DNA of 64,000 nucleotides from Streptomyces albireticuli (GTDB lineage: Bacteria; Actinomycetota; Actinomycetes; Streptomycetales; Streptomycetaceae). The first letter of the stretch is position 1. Each line of letters opens with the position of its first letter. The stretch spans positions 157,812-221,811 of the forward strand of contig NZ_JAJQQS010000009.1 in the NCBI RefSeq assembly GCF_021228125.1, given 5' to 3'. The notes below the pieces were generated by a model. It did not search any database and was not told the origin of the DNA. It saw only the letters and a list, made by a program, of their open reading frames with translations. This document shows positions 26,793 to 39,011 of this stretch, piece by piece. Position numbers and translations under genes: made by a program.

Positions 26793-28661
26793 CTAGGACG
26801 CGGCGCCCGCCTTCTTCGCCGGTGTGCCCGACGGGGCCGACTGGGTCGGGGCCGGCGCGGACGGCGTACCGCCCGCCTTACCGTCCTTCTCCGGCTCCTT
26901 CTCCGTTTCCTGCTCGACGTTCAGGTGGACCACCAGGACCGTTCCGTCGGGCGTCGTCACCTTTAGCGCGTACGCCCCCGTGTTCTTGTCCGTGAACAGC
27001 TCGGGCAGGAGAAGCCGCCCGTCCTTGCCGGTCCGGCCGAGTTCGAGCGTGCGGGTGGGCTTCCCCCGGTCGTCCTTGAAGTACGGGCCCGAGGTCACCT
27101 CCGTCTTGCCGTCGGAGGTGGTCACCGTGGCGGTCAGGCGCAGGTGGTCGACGGCCGTGCCGTCCTTCTTGAGGGCGACGACCGTCAGGCGCTTGGCGAA
27201 GGAGCCGTTCGGGGTGGCCCTGAACTTCTCGTTGCCGACCTGGGTGAGGGTGTCGGCGTGCGGGGTCACGACCGTGGCGTAGAAGTCGACGGCCTTGACG
27301 CCCCGGACGTCGGTCGTGGCCCGCACGGTGAACGGGCCGGACCGGTCGCCCGCCGTGATCTGCCGTGCGGAGGCGACGCCGTCCTTGCCCGTGGGGACCG
27401 TGACCTTGATGACCTTGGGGCCGTTCGGGAAGTGGGCGTCGGTGTCGCCGATGATCTCGAAGGTCACCTGGGCGCCGGCGACCGGCTTGCCGGTGCGGTC
27501 CGTGGCGCGCACGCCGGCCTTCTCGTTGAAGACCGCGCCCTCGGTGGTCTGCCACCTCTCGGCGACTTCGTGGCGGTCGAGACGGGCGACGGGCGCCGGC
27601 TTCTCCGGCTTGGGCTTCTCCGGCGTCGGCTTCTCCGGGGCCGGCTTCTCCGGCTTGGGCTTTTCCGGCGTGGGCTTCTGCGGACCCGGCTTCTGCGGAC
27701 CCGGCTTCTGCGGACCCGGCTTCTGCGGCGCGGGCTTGGCCGGGCCCGTGGACCCGCCGGTGGAGCCGCCCGGGGTGTTCCCCGGCTTCCGGTTCGGCGG
27801 GGTCGGCGTGGGGCGGCTGCCCGGGGCGCTGCCGGAGGGCGCGGGGCTCTGCGAGCCGCTGCCACCGGGCAGGCTCGGCAGCTCGGCGACATCGCCGGAC
27901 TGGTACTTCCGCATCCAGGCGAGGACGGCGGTGACGTACTCGCGGGAGGGGTTGTAGCGCAGGATGGCCTTGTCCAGGTCCTGCGGCTTGTTCATGTCCC
28001 GGCCCTCGGCGCAGAGGTAGCGCGCGGTGCCGAGGGCGGCGTCGTAGATGTTGTTGGGGTCCTTGACCCCGTCGCCGTTGCCGTCGGAGGCGAAGCTCTC
28101 CCAGGTGGACGGGATGAACTGGGTGGGGCCGACGGCCCTGTCGTACTCGGCGTCGTCGTCGTAGCGGCCGCCGTCGGTGTCCCGGACCGTGGCGAACTGC
28201 CCGCCCGTCAGCCGGGGGCCGAGGATCTTCCGGTCGCTGCGCCCGTCGGGCAGCAGCTGTCTGCCCTCCATCGTGCCGTGGTGCGACTCGACCTTGCCGA
28301 TGCCGGCGATGAGCTCCCAGGGGATGTGGCAGTCCGGCCGGTCGGTCCGCATGGCCTGGGCCGCCTTCCGGTAGGCGTCCAGGGCCGTCGCGGGGATGCC
28401 CGTGGCGGCGTCGCCCCCGTCGACCCGCTGGTCCGGCGGGGGCAGCGGGCCCGGGGAGCGGGGCTTGAGGTCCGGCAGCGTGAGGTTCGGCGTGCCGTGC
28501 GGCAGGCCCTGGGGGTTGTCGGGGCCGGGCTTGGTGTCGTCGGCGTCGGCGATGTTGTGCGGGGGGCTGACGCCGACGGCGGCGGTGAGGCTGGCGACGA
28601 GCAGGGCTGTGCACAGGCCCTGCCGGGAAACGCTGGCAGCGCGGGTACGGAGTATCTTCAC
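26793..28661 (-). CDS. Secreted lytic murein transglycosylase with Pro-rich spacer and Ig-like domains
   Basis: The 622-residue protein starts with a signal peptide (ASVSRQGLCTALLVASLTAA). A MltB/SLT_2-type domain follows (about 90-250) with IPWELIAGIGKVESHHG holding the catalytic Glu and RAVGPTQFIPSTW. A spacer of KPGPQKPGPQ and KPTPEKPKPEKPAPE repeats (about 285-360) leads to two invasin/Big-like beta domains (DRTGKPVAGAQVTFEI, then a similar second unit). It cleaves peptidoglycan by family; the Ig-like domains may bind wall or proteins. The GTG at 28659-28661 has GGAGGAAG upstream. The repeat tract (27600-27730) is a likely site of length variation. Confidence 0.9.
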   Translation of the reverse strand: MKILRTRAASVSRQGLCTALLVASLTAAVGVSPPHNIADADDTKPGPDNPQGLPHGTPNLTLPDLKPRSPGPLPPPDQRVDGGDAATGIPATALDAYRKAAQAMRTDRPDCHIPWELIAGIGKVESHHGTMEGRQLLPDGRSDRKILGPRLTGGQFATVRDTDGGRYDDDAEYDRAVGPTQFIPSTWESFASDGNGDGVKDPNNIYDAALGTARYLCAEGRDMNKPQDLDKAILRYNPSREYVTAVLAWMRKYQSGDVAELPSLPGGSGSQSPAPSGSAPGSRPTPTPPNRKPGNTPGGSTGGSTGPAKPAPQKPGPQKPGPQKPGPQKPTPEKPKPEKPAPEKPTPEKPKPEKPAPVARLDRHEVAERWQTTEGAVFNEKAGVRATDRTGKPVAGAQVTFEIIGDTDAHFPNGPKVIKVTVPTGKDGVASARQITAGDRSGPFTVRATTDVRGVKAVDFYATVVTPHADTLTQVGNEKFRATPNGSFAKRLTVVALKKDGTAVDHLRLTATVTTSDGKTEVTSGPYFKDDRGKPTRTLELGRTGKDGRLLLPELFTDKNTGAYALKVTTPDGTVLVVHLNVEQETEKEPEKDGKAGGTPSAPAPTQSAPSGTPAKKAGAAS

Positions 28662-29134
28662 AGGCTGCTTCCTCCGGAGACCGTCGGCCGGTGCGAAGGG
28701 GGTCGCACGGTGCCCCCCTCGGCCATGAACCCGAACACTAATTCTCTCCGGCCCCAATTGTCTTGTCCGGGGAACGGCTTCACGCATTCTTCGCTCTTCG
28801 TTCCCCGCGCGGGCGCCGTCCGTGGGGGCGCGGCGCGGGCGACGGGGCGCGCGGTGGTGCGTCCGGCGCGGTCCCGGGGCGGGGCGCGGGCAACGCCACG
28901 TCCCCTAGGGGTCGTTCCCCGCAATCTCCTCCGCGCGGCTCGTCCCGGAGGAGGAGAAGGGTTCCCGGGACGCTCCTTAGCCTTCTTACGGACGGCCTGA
29001 GCGCGGGGGTGGGGTTAGCACCACCCCACATACACGGATGAGCACCATCGCGGCCGGTACCCGCATTCCCGCAGGCTGAGCACATGGCCCGGTGGCACGT
29101 ACGCACCGGACGGAACAGGTAAGAGGAGACTCAC
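28662..29134. other. Divergent intergenic region, transglycosylase / ABC exporter
   Basis: No gene is seen in these 473 bases. An A/T-richer part (28720-28800) probably carries the transglycosylase promoter on the minus strand. A GGTGGGG...CCACCCC inverted repeat (about 29009-29028) lies roughly 110 bases before the ABC start and could be an operator or attenuator. No c-di-AMP riboswitch signature was found. Confidence 0.45.
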
Positions 29135-29923
29135 GTGACTACCGCTGTATCGATTCCCAGGACCGGGGGCAGTGGAGGGCATACGGCCGTCGCGGCGAGC
29201 GCGCGTCAGGTCGTGAAGGCGTACGGATCCGGGGAGACCCGGGTCGTCGCCCTCGACCACGTGGACGTGGACATCGCCCGTGGGCAGTTCACCGCCATCA
29301 TGGGCCCGTCCGGTTCCGGCAAGTCGACGCTGATGCACTGCCTGGCGGGTCTCGACACCGTCACCTCCGGGCAGATCCACATCGACGACACCGAGATAAC
29401 CGGCCTCAAGGACAAGAAGCTCACCCAGCTGCGCCGGGACCGGATCGGCTTTATCTTCCAGGCGTTCAACCTGCTCCCGACGCTCAACGCGCTCGAGAAC
29501 ATCACGCTCCCCATGGACATCGCCGGCCGTAAGCCCGACCGGGTCTGGCTGGACCGGGTCGTGGAGACCGTCGGTCTCGCGGGGCGGCTCAAGCACCGTC
29601 CGAACCAGCTCTCCGGCGGTCAGCAGCAGCGCGTCGCCGTGGCCCGCGCCCTCGCCGCCCGGCCGGAGATCATCTTCGGTGACGAGCCGACCGGCAACCT
29701 CGACTCGCGGGCCGGCGCCGAGGTGCTGGGCTTCCTGCGGCGCTCCGTGGACGAGCTGGGCCAGACCATCGTCATGGTCACCCACGACCCGGTGGCCGCC
29801 TCGTACGCCGACCGGGTGCTGTACCTGGCCGACGGGCGGATCGTCGACGAGATGTACAGCCCGACCGCGGACGCGGTCCTGGAGCGGATGAAGCACTTCG
29901 ACGCGCGCGGGCGGGTGTCGTGA
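29135..29923 (+). CDS. ABC transporter ATP-binding protein (MacB/LolD type)
   Basis: The 262-residue ATPase has Walker A GPSGSGKST, signature LSGGQQQRVAVARAL, Walker B IIFGDEPTGNLDS and the switch His in VTHDP. GNLDSR and the short length are typical of LolD/MacB ATPases that pair with FtsX-type permeases. The GTG at 29135 follows AAGAGGAGA. The permease start overlaps its stop (GTGA). A closely similar ATPase is encoded at 60964-61749 on the other strand. Confidence 0.95.
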   Translation: MTTAVSIPRTGGSGGHTAVAASARQVVKAYGSGETRVVALDHVDVDIARGQFTAIMGPSGSGKSTLMHCLAGLDTVTSGQIHIDDTEITGLKDKKLTQLRRDRIGFIFQAFNLLPTLNALENITLPMDIAGRKPDRVWLDRVVETVGLAGRLKHRPNQLSGGQQQRVAVARALAARPEIIFGDEPTGNLDSRAGAEVLGFLRRSVDELGQTIVMVTHDPVAASYADRVLYLADGRIVDEMYSPTADAVLERMKHFDARGRVS

Positions 29924-32493
29924 CCGTCCTCCGCACCTCCCTGCGCAACTTCCTCGCCCACAAGGGGCGAATGGCGCTGTCCGCCGTGGCCGTCATGCTG
30001 TCGGTGGCGTTCGTCTGCGGCACGCTCGTCTTCACCGACACGATGACGGCGACGTTCGACAAGCTGTTCGCGTCCACCGCCTCCGACGTGGGCGTCAGCC
30101 CCGAGAAGAAGGACGACGCCCAGGAGACCGGCAAGCCGGAGACGCTCCCGGCGTCGCTCCGGGAGAAGCTGGCCGCCGTCGACGGCGTCGCCAAGGTCGA
30201 GCCGCACGCCACCAGCCAGCAGATCACGGTCGCCGACAGCCGTAAGAAGAGCCTGAGCCCCACCTCCGGCGCCCCCACCGTGGGCACCAACTGGGACGAC
30301 AGCCAGAAGAAGTCCGTCGAGATCACCAGCGGGCACGAGCCGCACGGCCCGGGCGAGGCCGTCCTCGACGCCGACACCGCCGACAAGCACCATGTGAAGA
30401 CGGGGGACACCCTCCGGGTGATCGCCGTCCCCGGCGACTTCGACGTGAAGGTCGTCGGCATCGCCACGTACAAGACGACCAACCCCGGCGCGGCCGTCCT
30501 CTACTTCGACACCCCGACCGCGCAGGCCAAGCTGCTCGGCAGCACCCGCGCGTACAGCAGCTACGGTCTGACGGCCGCCTCCGGCGTCAGCCACGAGCGG
30601 CTCAAGGAGCGCGTCACCGCCGCCCTCGGCTCCTCCGCCGGGGACTACGCGGTGCGCACCGCCGCCGAGACCAAGGAAGAGGACAAGAAGGAGCTGGGCT
30701 CCGTCCTCGACGTCATGAAGTACGCGCTGCTGGGCTTCGCCGGCATCGCCGTCCTCGTGGGCATCTTCCTGATCGTCAACACCTTCTCCATGCTGGTGGC
30801 CCAGCGCACCCGGGAGATCGGCCTGATGCGGGCCATCGGCTCCAGCCGCCGGCAGGTCAACCGTTCGGTGCTGGTCGAGGCGCTGCTGCTCGGCGTCGTC
30901 GGTTCGGTGCTGGGCATCGGTGGCGGTGTGGCCCTCGCCGTGGGGCTGATGAAGCTCATGGGGTCCATGGGCATGAAGCTCGACACGGGCGAGCTGACCA
31001 TCAAGGCCGCCACGCCGCTCACCGGTCTCGCCATCGGTGTGATCGTGACCGTCCTCGCCGCCTATCTGCCGGCCCGCCGGGCCGGGAAGATCTCCCCGAT
31101 GGCCGCGCTGCGCGACGCGGGCACCCCGGCCGACAGCAAGGCCGGCAAGGTGCGGGCCGCCATCGGCCTGGTGCTGACCGCCGCGGGCGGGGCGGCACTG
31201 GCCGGTGCCGCCGGGGCGGACGACGCGAAGGCGGGCTCGGGCCTGCTGGGCCTCGGCGTGCTGCTGTCCCTCGTCGGCTTCATCGTCGTCGGGCCGCTGC
31301 TGGCCGGGTTCGTCGTCCGGGTGCTCAGCGCCGTCGTGCTGCGGGTCTTCGGTCCCGTCGGCCGGCTCGCCGAGCGGAACGCGCTGCGCAACCCGCGGCG
31401 TACGGGTGCCACGGCCTCCGCCCTGATGATCGGCCTCGCGCTGGTCGCCGCGCTGGCGGTGGTGGGTTCCTCCATGGTCGCCTCGGCCACGGAGCAGCTC
31501 GACAAGTCGGTGGGCGCGGACTTCATCATCCAGTCCGAGAACCAGCAGCCGCTGAGCCCGGCCGTGGTCAAGGCGGTCAAGTCCGCCGGCCACGTCGAGC
31601 ACGTCACGGAGTACACGGTCGTCACGGCGAAGATCACCACGCCGGACGGCAAGAGCGCCACCCAGCGGCTGTCCGCGGTCAGCCCCACCTACGCCGACGA
31701 CGTGCGCGCCGAGACGGTCAAGGGCAGCCTGAAGGACGCCTACGCCAAGGACGCCATGTCCGTGCCCGAGGGCTTCGCCAAGGACCACGGCATCAAGCTG
31801 GGCGACCGGCTGAAGGTCGTCATGGTCGACGGGCGGCCGGCTCAGCTCACCGTCAAGGCCGTCACCTCGGACGACACCAGCATCGACAAGGGCGCGATGT
31901 ACACGGACATCGCCACCGCGCGGACCTATCTGCCCGCCGACAAGATGCCGCTGACCGGCATGGTGCTGGCCAAGGCCGCCGACGGGCAGACCAAGGAGGC
32001 GGCCACCGCGCTCAAGGCGTCCGTGGAGCAGTACCCGCAGATCAAGGTCCGTGACCAGTCCGACTACAAGAAGCTCATCAAGGACCAGGTCGGCCAGCTG
32101 CTCAACATGATCTACGGCCTGCTGGCCCTCGCGATCGTCGTCGCGGTGCTGGGCGTCGTGAACACCCTGGCCCTGTCGGTCGTCGAGCGGACCCGGGAGA
32201 TCGGCCTGCTGCGGGCGATCGGCCTCTCGCGCCGCCAGATGCGCCGCATGATCCGCCTGGAGTCGGTCGTCATCGCCCTCTTCGGCGCCCTGCTCGGCCT
32301 CGGCCTCGGCATGGCGTGGGGCGCCACGGCCCAGAAGCTGCTGGCCCTCCAGGGCCTCGGCGTCCTGGACATCCCCTGGCCGACGATCGTCTCGGTCTTC
32401 CTGGGCTCGGCGGTGGTGGGCCTGCTGGCCGCGCTGGTCCCGGCGTTCCGGGCCGGCCGGATGAACGTCCTGAAGGCCATCGCCACCGACTGA
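29920..32493 (+). CDS. ABC transporter permease with two FtsX domains
   Basis: The 857-residue protein has an N-terminal transmembrane segment, a large extracytoplasmic domain, then two FtsX blocks (about 265-400 and 715-857), each with three or more membrane spans and an RxxEIGLxRAIGxSRRQ motif. It has the duplicated architecture of Gram-positive MacB-like systems, which use mechanotransmission to move peptides, lipids or drugs or to sense them. Overlap with the ATPase gene shows one operon. The substrate is not evident. Confidence 0.93.
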   Translation: MTVLRTSLRNFLAHKGRMALSAVAVMLSVAFVCGTLVFTDTMTATFDKLFASTASDVGVSPEKKDDAQETGKPETLPASLREKLAAVDGVAKVEPHATSQQITVADSRKKSLSPTSGAPTVGTNWDDSQKKSVEITSGHEPHGPGEAVLDADTADKHHVKTGDTLRVIAVPGDFDVKVVGIATYKTTNPGAAVLYFDTPTAQAKLLGSTRAYSSYGLTAASGVSHERLKERVTAALGSSAGDYAVRTAAETKEEDKKELGSVLDVMKYALLGFAGIAVLVGIFLIVNTFSMLVAQRTREIGLMRAIGSSRRQVNRSVLVEALLLGVVGSVLGIGGGVALAVGLMKLMGSMGMKLDTGELTIKAATPLTGLAIGVIVTVLAAYLPARRAGKISPMAALRDAGTPADSKAGKVRAAIGLVLTAAGGAALAGAAGADDAKAGSGLLGLGVLLSLVGFIVVGPLLAGFVVRVLSAVVLRVFGPVGRLAERNALRNPRRTGATASALMIGLALVAALAVVGSSMVASATEQLDKSVGADFIIQSENQQPLSPAVVKAVKSAGHVEHVTEYTVVTAKITTPDGKSATQRLSAVSPTYADDVRAETVKGSLKDAYAKDAMSVPEGFAKDHGIKLGDRLKVVMVDGRPAQLTVKAVTSDDTSIDKGAMYTDIATARTYLPADKMPLTGMVLAKAADGQTKEAATALKASVEQYPQIKVRDQSDYKKLIKDQVGQLLNMIYGLLALAIVVAVLGVVNTLALSVVERTREIGLLRAIGLSRRQMRRMIRLESVVIALFGALLGLGLGMAWGATAQKLLALQGLGVLDIPWPTIVSVFLGSAVVGLLAALVPAFRAGRMNVLKAIATD

Positions 32494-32517
32494 CCCCCGC
32501 CAGGGGTCCGTCGGACC

Positions 32518-32564
32518 CGGCCCGGCCCGGGCGCGCCACGGGGGTGCGCGCCCGGGCCGGGCCG
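32518..32564 (+). terminator. Terminator of the ABC operon
   Basis: Nineteen-base perfect GC arms (32518-32536 and 32546-32564) surround a 9-base loop, 25 bases after the permease stop, and are followed by a TTCCCGTTCCCC tract. Confidence 0.85.
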
Positions 32565-32730
32565 TTCCCGTTCCCCGCCGTTTCCCCGCCCGGCGGCGGG
32601 GCACCCCGGGCGAATCGTTCCAGCGGTGTCCGCTGTTCCACCGTCGTAGGCTGGGGGCACCCCGGCCCGTACGTACGTGTCGGGCGATTCGCGTTGTCCC
32701 TCACGTCCAACCCGGGATCGGAAGCCCTTC

Positions 32731-36264
<3,534 letters not shown>

Positions 36265-36428
36265 CGGCCCGGCGGTAGCCGGGGGAGTCCACGGCCGGGG
36301 TGCGGGCCGGGGCCGCGGGCACGCGGGCCCGGGGGTGTGAGCCTCCGGGCGCGGGACGGGTCAGGCCGGGACGGATCGGGTCTGCTCGGGTCGGGACGGG
36401 CCGGGTCGGCTTGGGGCGGGACTCTCCG

Positions 36429-37895
36429 TCAGGGGGTGCCCGCCGCGACCCGCCGCAGCACCGTGTACCCGCCCTCGCTGCCCAGCACCGTGTACTCCGT
36501 ACCGGGATGCAGCCGGCGGACGTCCTCCACGACGTCCGCCGCCCCCTTGCCGTCGGGCGTCCGCATCGCCACGTACTCCGGTATCAGCCCCCGGGTGTCC
36601 CCGATCCACAGCACCCGGCAGCGCCCCGCCAGCCGGCTTATGGGCCCGACGTCGGACTCGACGGTGGCGTCGTCGGGGATGCGGTCGAGCAGCCGCTCGG
36701 CGGCACGGACGCTCGCGGGGACCCGGTAGGTGTCGGGCTCGGTCAGGCCGTAGAGCGGGAGCGACGCGGTCAGGGCCAGGGCCGCCGCGAGCACGGCGCC
36801 GGGCAGGTGGTCCGCGTAGGAGCGCAGCCAGGGGCGGCGGCTCTCGCGGGCCCGGGTGAGGGCGTCGATGAGGGCGATGAAGACGACGGGCATGAGCACG
36901 GCGCTGTAGTGCCAGTCGGTGCCCCAGTAGTGGTCGTCGTGGGAGGCGAACCGCCAGCCGAGGGTGGGCAGCGCGACGATCAGCAGCGGGGAGCGCAGGG
37001 CGAGGAGCCCGGTGGTGGGCAGCAGCAGCCAGAGCAGCGTGCGGATCGCGGTGTCGGCGGGGATGGTCGGGGCGGGTCCGTCGCCGGCGCCGAGCTTGGT
37101 CCAGTAGTCGTAGGAGCCGTCGTTGTTGAAGCCGGGGATGATCACGCCGAACGCGAGGGCGGCGAAGGCGAGCCCGAAGGAGACGAGCCCGATGGCGAGC
37201 GCGGCGGTGTGCGGCTCGCGCCGGGTGCCGCGCAGGCGTATCAGAACGACCACGCCGATCGCGGCCACAGTGATCCCGAGGTCCTCCTTGACGAGGACGA
37301 GCGGCAGGGCCCAGGCCATCGCGGCCCGCCAGCGCCGCCGGACCACCGCCTCCAGGGAGAAGGCGAGCAGCGGCATCGCGAAGGCGATCTCGTGGAAGTC
37401 GAAGTCGACGGCGCGCTGGACGCCCCAGGACAGGCCGTAGGCGAGGCCGACGGCCAGGCCGCGCTTGCGGCCGAGCAGCCCGGCGGCGAGCCGGGTGACG
37501 GGCACGGCGGACAGGGCGAAGAGGGCGGCCTGGGCGACGAGCAGGACGACCGGGCCCGGGAAGAGCCGGTAGAGCGGGGCGAGGAGCGCCGTGACCGGGC
37601 TGAAGTGGTCGCCGAGGATGTTGGTGCCCGGGCCCTTGAGGTCGGCCACCGGTGCCTGGAGGTGGGCGTAGCCCCGTATGGCCTGCTCGAAGATCCCCAG
37701 GTCCCAGGACATGGTGAGCATCCGGCGGTGCCGGCAGACCGACAGTGTGGTGAAGAGGACGAAGAGGGCGCCCGCCACCCAGTAGGGATCGAGCCGTGGT
37801 GCGCGCAGGCGGGCGGCGCGGGGCCGGTCCCCGGGCGCCGCCTCGGCCGCGCGCCGGTCCGGTGCCGGAGCGGTGGCGGCTGCGGCCGGTTCCAT
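36429..37895 (-). CDS. DUF2079 polytopic membrane protein
   Basis: The 488-residue protein has about ten to twelve hydrophobic segments and the DUF2079 pattern: WDLGIFEQAIRGYAHLQAP, GDHFSPVTALLAPLYRLFP, DFDFHEIAFAMPLLAFSLE, VKEDLGITVAA and HYWGTDWHY. The family resembles GT-C-fold glycosyltransferases in layout, but its reaction is not established. The start at 37893-37895 is preceded by AAAAGGAC. It converges on mfd. Confidence 0.9.
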   Translation of the reverse strand: MEPAAAATAPAPDRRAAEAAPGDRPRAARLRAPRLDPYWVAGALFVLFTTLSVCRHRRMLTMSWDLGIFEQAIRGYAHLQAPVADLKGPGTNILGDHFSPVTALLAPLYRLFPGPVVLLVAQAALFALSAVPVTRLAAGLLGRKRGLAVGLAYGLSWGVQRAVDFDFHEIAFAMPLLAFSLEAVVRRRWRAAMAWALPLVLVKEDLGITVAAIGVVVLIRLRGTRREPHTAALAIGLVSFGLAFAALAFGVIIPGFNNDGSYDYWTKLGAGDGPAPTIPADTAIRTLLWLLLPTTGLLALRSPLLIVALPTLGWRFASHDDHYWGTDWHYSAVLMPVVFIALIDALTRARESRRPWLRSYADHLPGAVLAAALALTASLPLYGLTEPDTYRVPASVRAAERLLDRIPDDATVESDVGPISRLAGRCRVLWIGDTRGLIPEYVAMRTPDGKGAADVVEDVRRLHPGTEYTVLGSEGGYTVLRRVAAGTP

Positions 37896-38068
37896 GGGGA
37901 GTCCTTTTCTCTGGGGCTGCGGGGGACGCGTGGGGCGACCGCCCGGGAGGACGGGACGACTGTCGGAAAAGATACGCGGCGCCCCTGGGTGTCCGGCCCC
38001 CTTCAGGAGACGGGCCGTCGCCCGGACCGGTTCGGTCTGGTCCGGACCGCCTCGGCCCCCGGGGCGGA

Positions 38069-38815
38069 TCAGCCCGCCTTCTTCCAGTCCGCGCAGCCGT
38101 TGGTCTTGAAGTACCCGTCCTGGGGGGAAAGCGTCACGATGCCGCTGCCGGTGACGTTCTCGTTGGCCTCGATGGAGTCCATCTCGTGGAGGGCGTCCTT
38201 GTCGCGCTCCCAGTAGCACCCCGATTTGTTGCCCTCGGCCTTGTAGGTACCCGGGGCTATGTCGACACCCACGCGGTACATGCCGTTGCCGGACACCTGG
38301 GTCTGCGGGGCCGCCCCCGTCTTGTCCTCCGCGACGCGGTGCCAGCCCTTGCAGCCGCGCGTCTTGAAGATCTTGTCGTCCGCCTTGACCGTCACATAGC
38401 TGGACCCCTGCGCGTTGTCATTGGCGAGGATCGAGTCGAGGCCGCCGCTGGAGTCCTTGGCGCGCTCCCAGTAACACCCCAGCTTGTTGCCGGTGGAGCG
38501 GTACGTGCCCGGCTTGATGTCCGAACCGACCTGGAACGTGCCGTTCCCGGAGATGTCCGCCTTCTTCTTGGCCTTGCCGTCCTTGCCGTCCTTGCCGTCC
38601 TGGGCGCCGCCCTTGGCCGTGTCCTTCTCCGCGCCCTTGCCCGCGCCGCCCTGCTCCAAGGACGACGAGGCCGTGGGCTTGTCCTCGCCCTCGTCGCCGC
38701 CACCGCCGACCGCGGCGCCGATCCCGACGATCACGACGAGCGCGCCGGCCCCGGTGAGGACCTTGTGCCGCGCGAACCAGCTCCGCTGCTTGTGGGGGTT
38801 GGCGTGGTGAGACAT
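38069..38815 (-). CDS. Membrane-anchored protein with a tandem duplicated extracellular domain
   Basis: This 248-residue protein has one membrane segment (about 22-42), a low-complexity Lys/Gly/Asp linker, then two copies of a domain of about 75 residues. The copies share SGNGxxxVGxDIxPGTYxxxGN, xGCYWER, a D-S-I-x-A-N-x-N core and GC near the end (GCKGW and GCADW). Each copy has two Cys, which probably form a disulfide outside the cell. I do not recognise a function. The ATG at 38815 follows AAGGTG. It is divergent from the methylase-like gene across a region with repeated GTGAAC sites. Confidence 0.8.
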   Translation of the reverse strand: MSHHANPHKQRSWFARHKVLTGAGALVVIVGIGAAVGGGGDEGEDKPTASSSLEQGGAGKGAEKDTAKGGAQDGKDGKDGKAKKKADISGNGTFQVGSDIKPGTYRSTGNKLGCYWERAKDSSGGLDSILANDNAQGSSYVTVKADDKIFKTRGCKGWHRVAEDKTGAAPQTQVSGNGMYRVGVDIAPGTYKAEGNKSGCYWERDKDALHEMDSIEANENVTGSGIVTLSPQDGYFKTNGCADWKKAG

Positions 38816-38844
38816 GACTGACACCTTTCGGCGTGAGGAAAGTC

Positions 38845-38917
38845 GTGAACCGATGAGGCAATAACAACAGACGCTGTGAACCGAGTCAACAGGGTTCACG
38901 AGAACGAGTGAGTTCAC
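38845..38917. promoter_or_regulatory. Cluster of GTGAAC/GTTCAC half-sites
   Basis: Four hexamers occur in 73 bases: GTGAAC at 38845 and 38876, GTTCAC at 38894 and 38912. The middle pair forms a 7-bp inverted repeat GTGAACC/GGTTCAC (38876-38882, 38893-38899). It lies between two divergent genes and is a candidate operator for an unidentified regulator. Confidence 0.5.
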
Positions 38918-39011
38918 GCCTGTGAAGGGGTCGGGTCGGCGTGCGCGGGTATGCTCGGCACCACAGCGAGACGACGCAGGCCCACGAGCGTGCGAGTGAG
39001 AGGGGAGCCCG

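Noticed and set aside
28662..29134. c-di-AMP riboswitch before the lytic transglycosylase
   Set aside because: Read on the minus strand, the region lacks the GGGGTGAA and CCCGAACCCG blocks.
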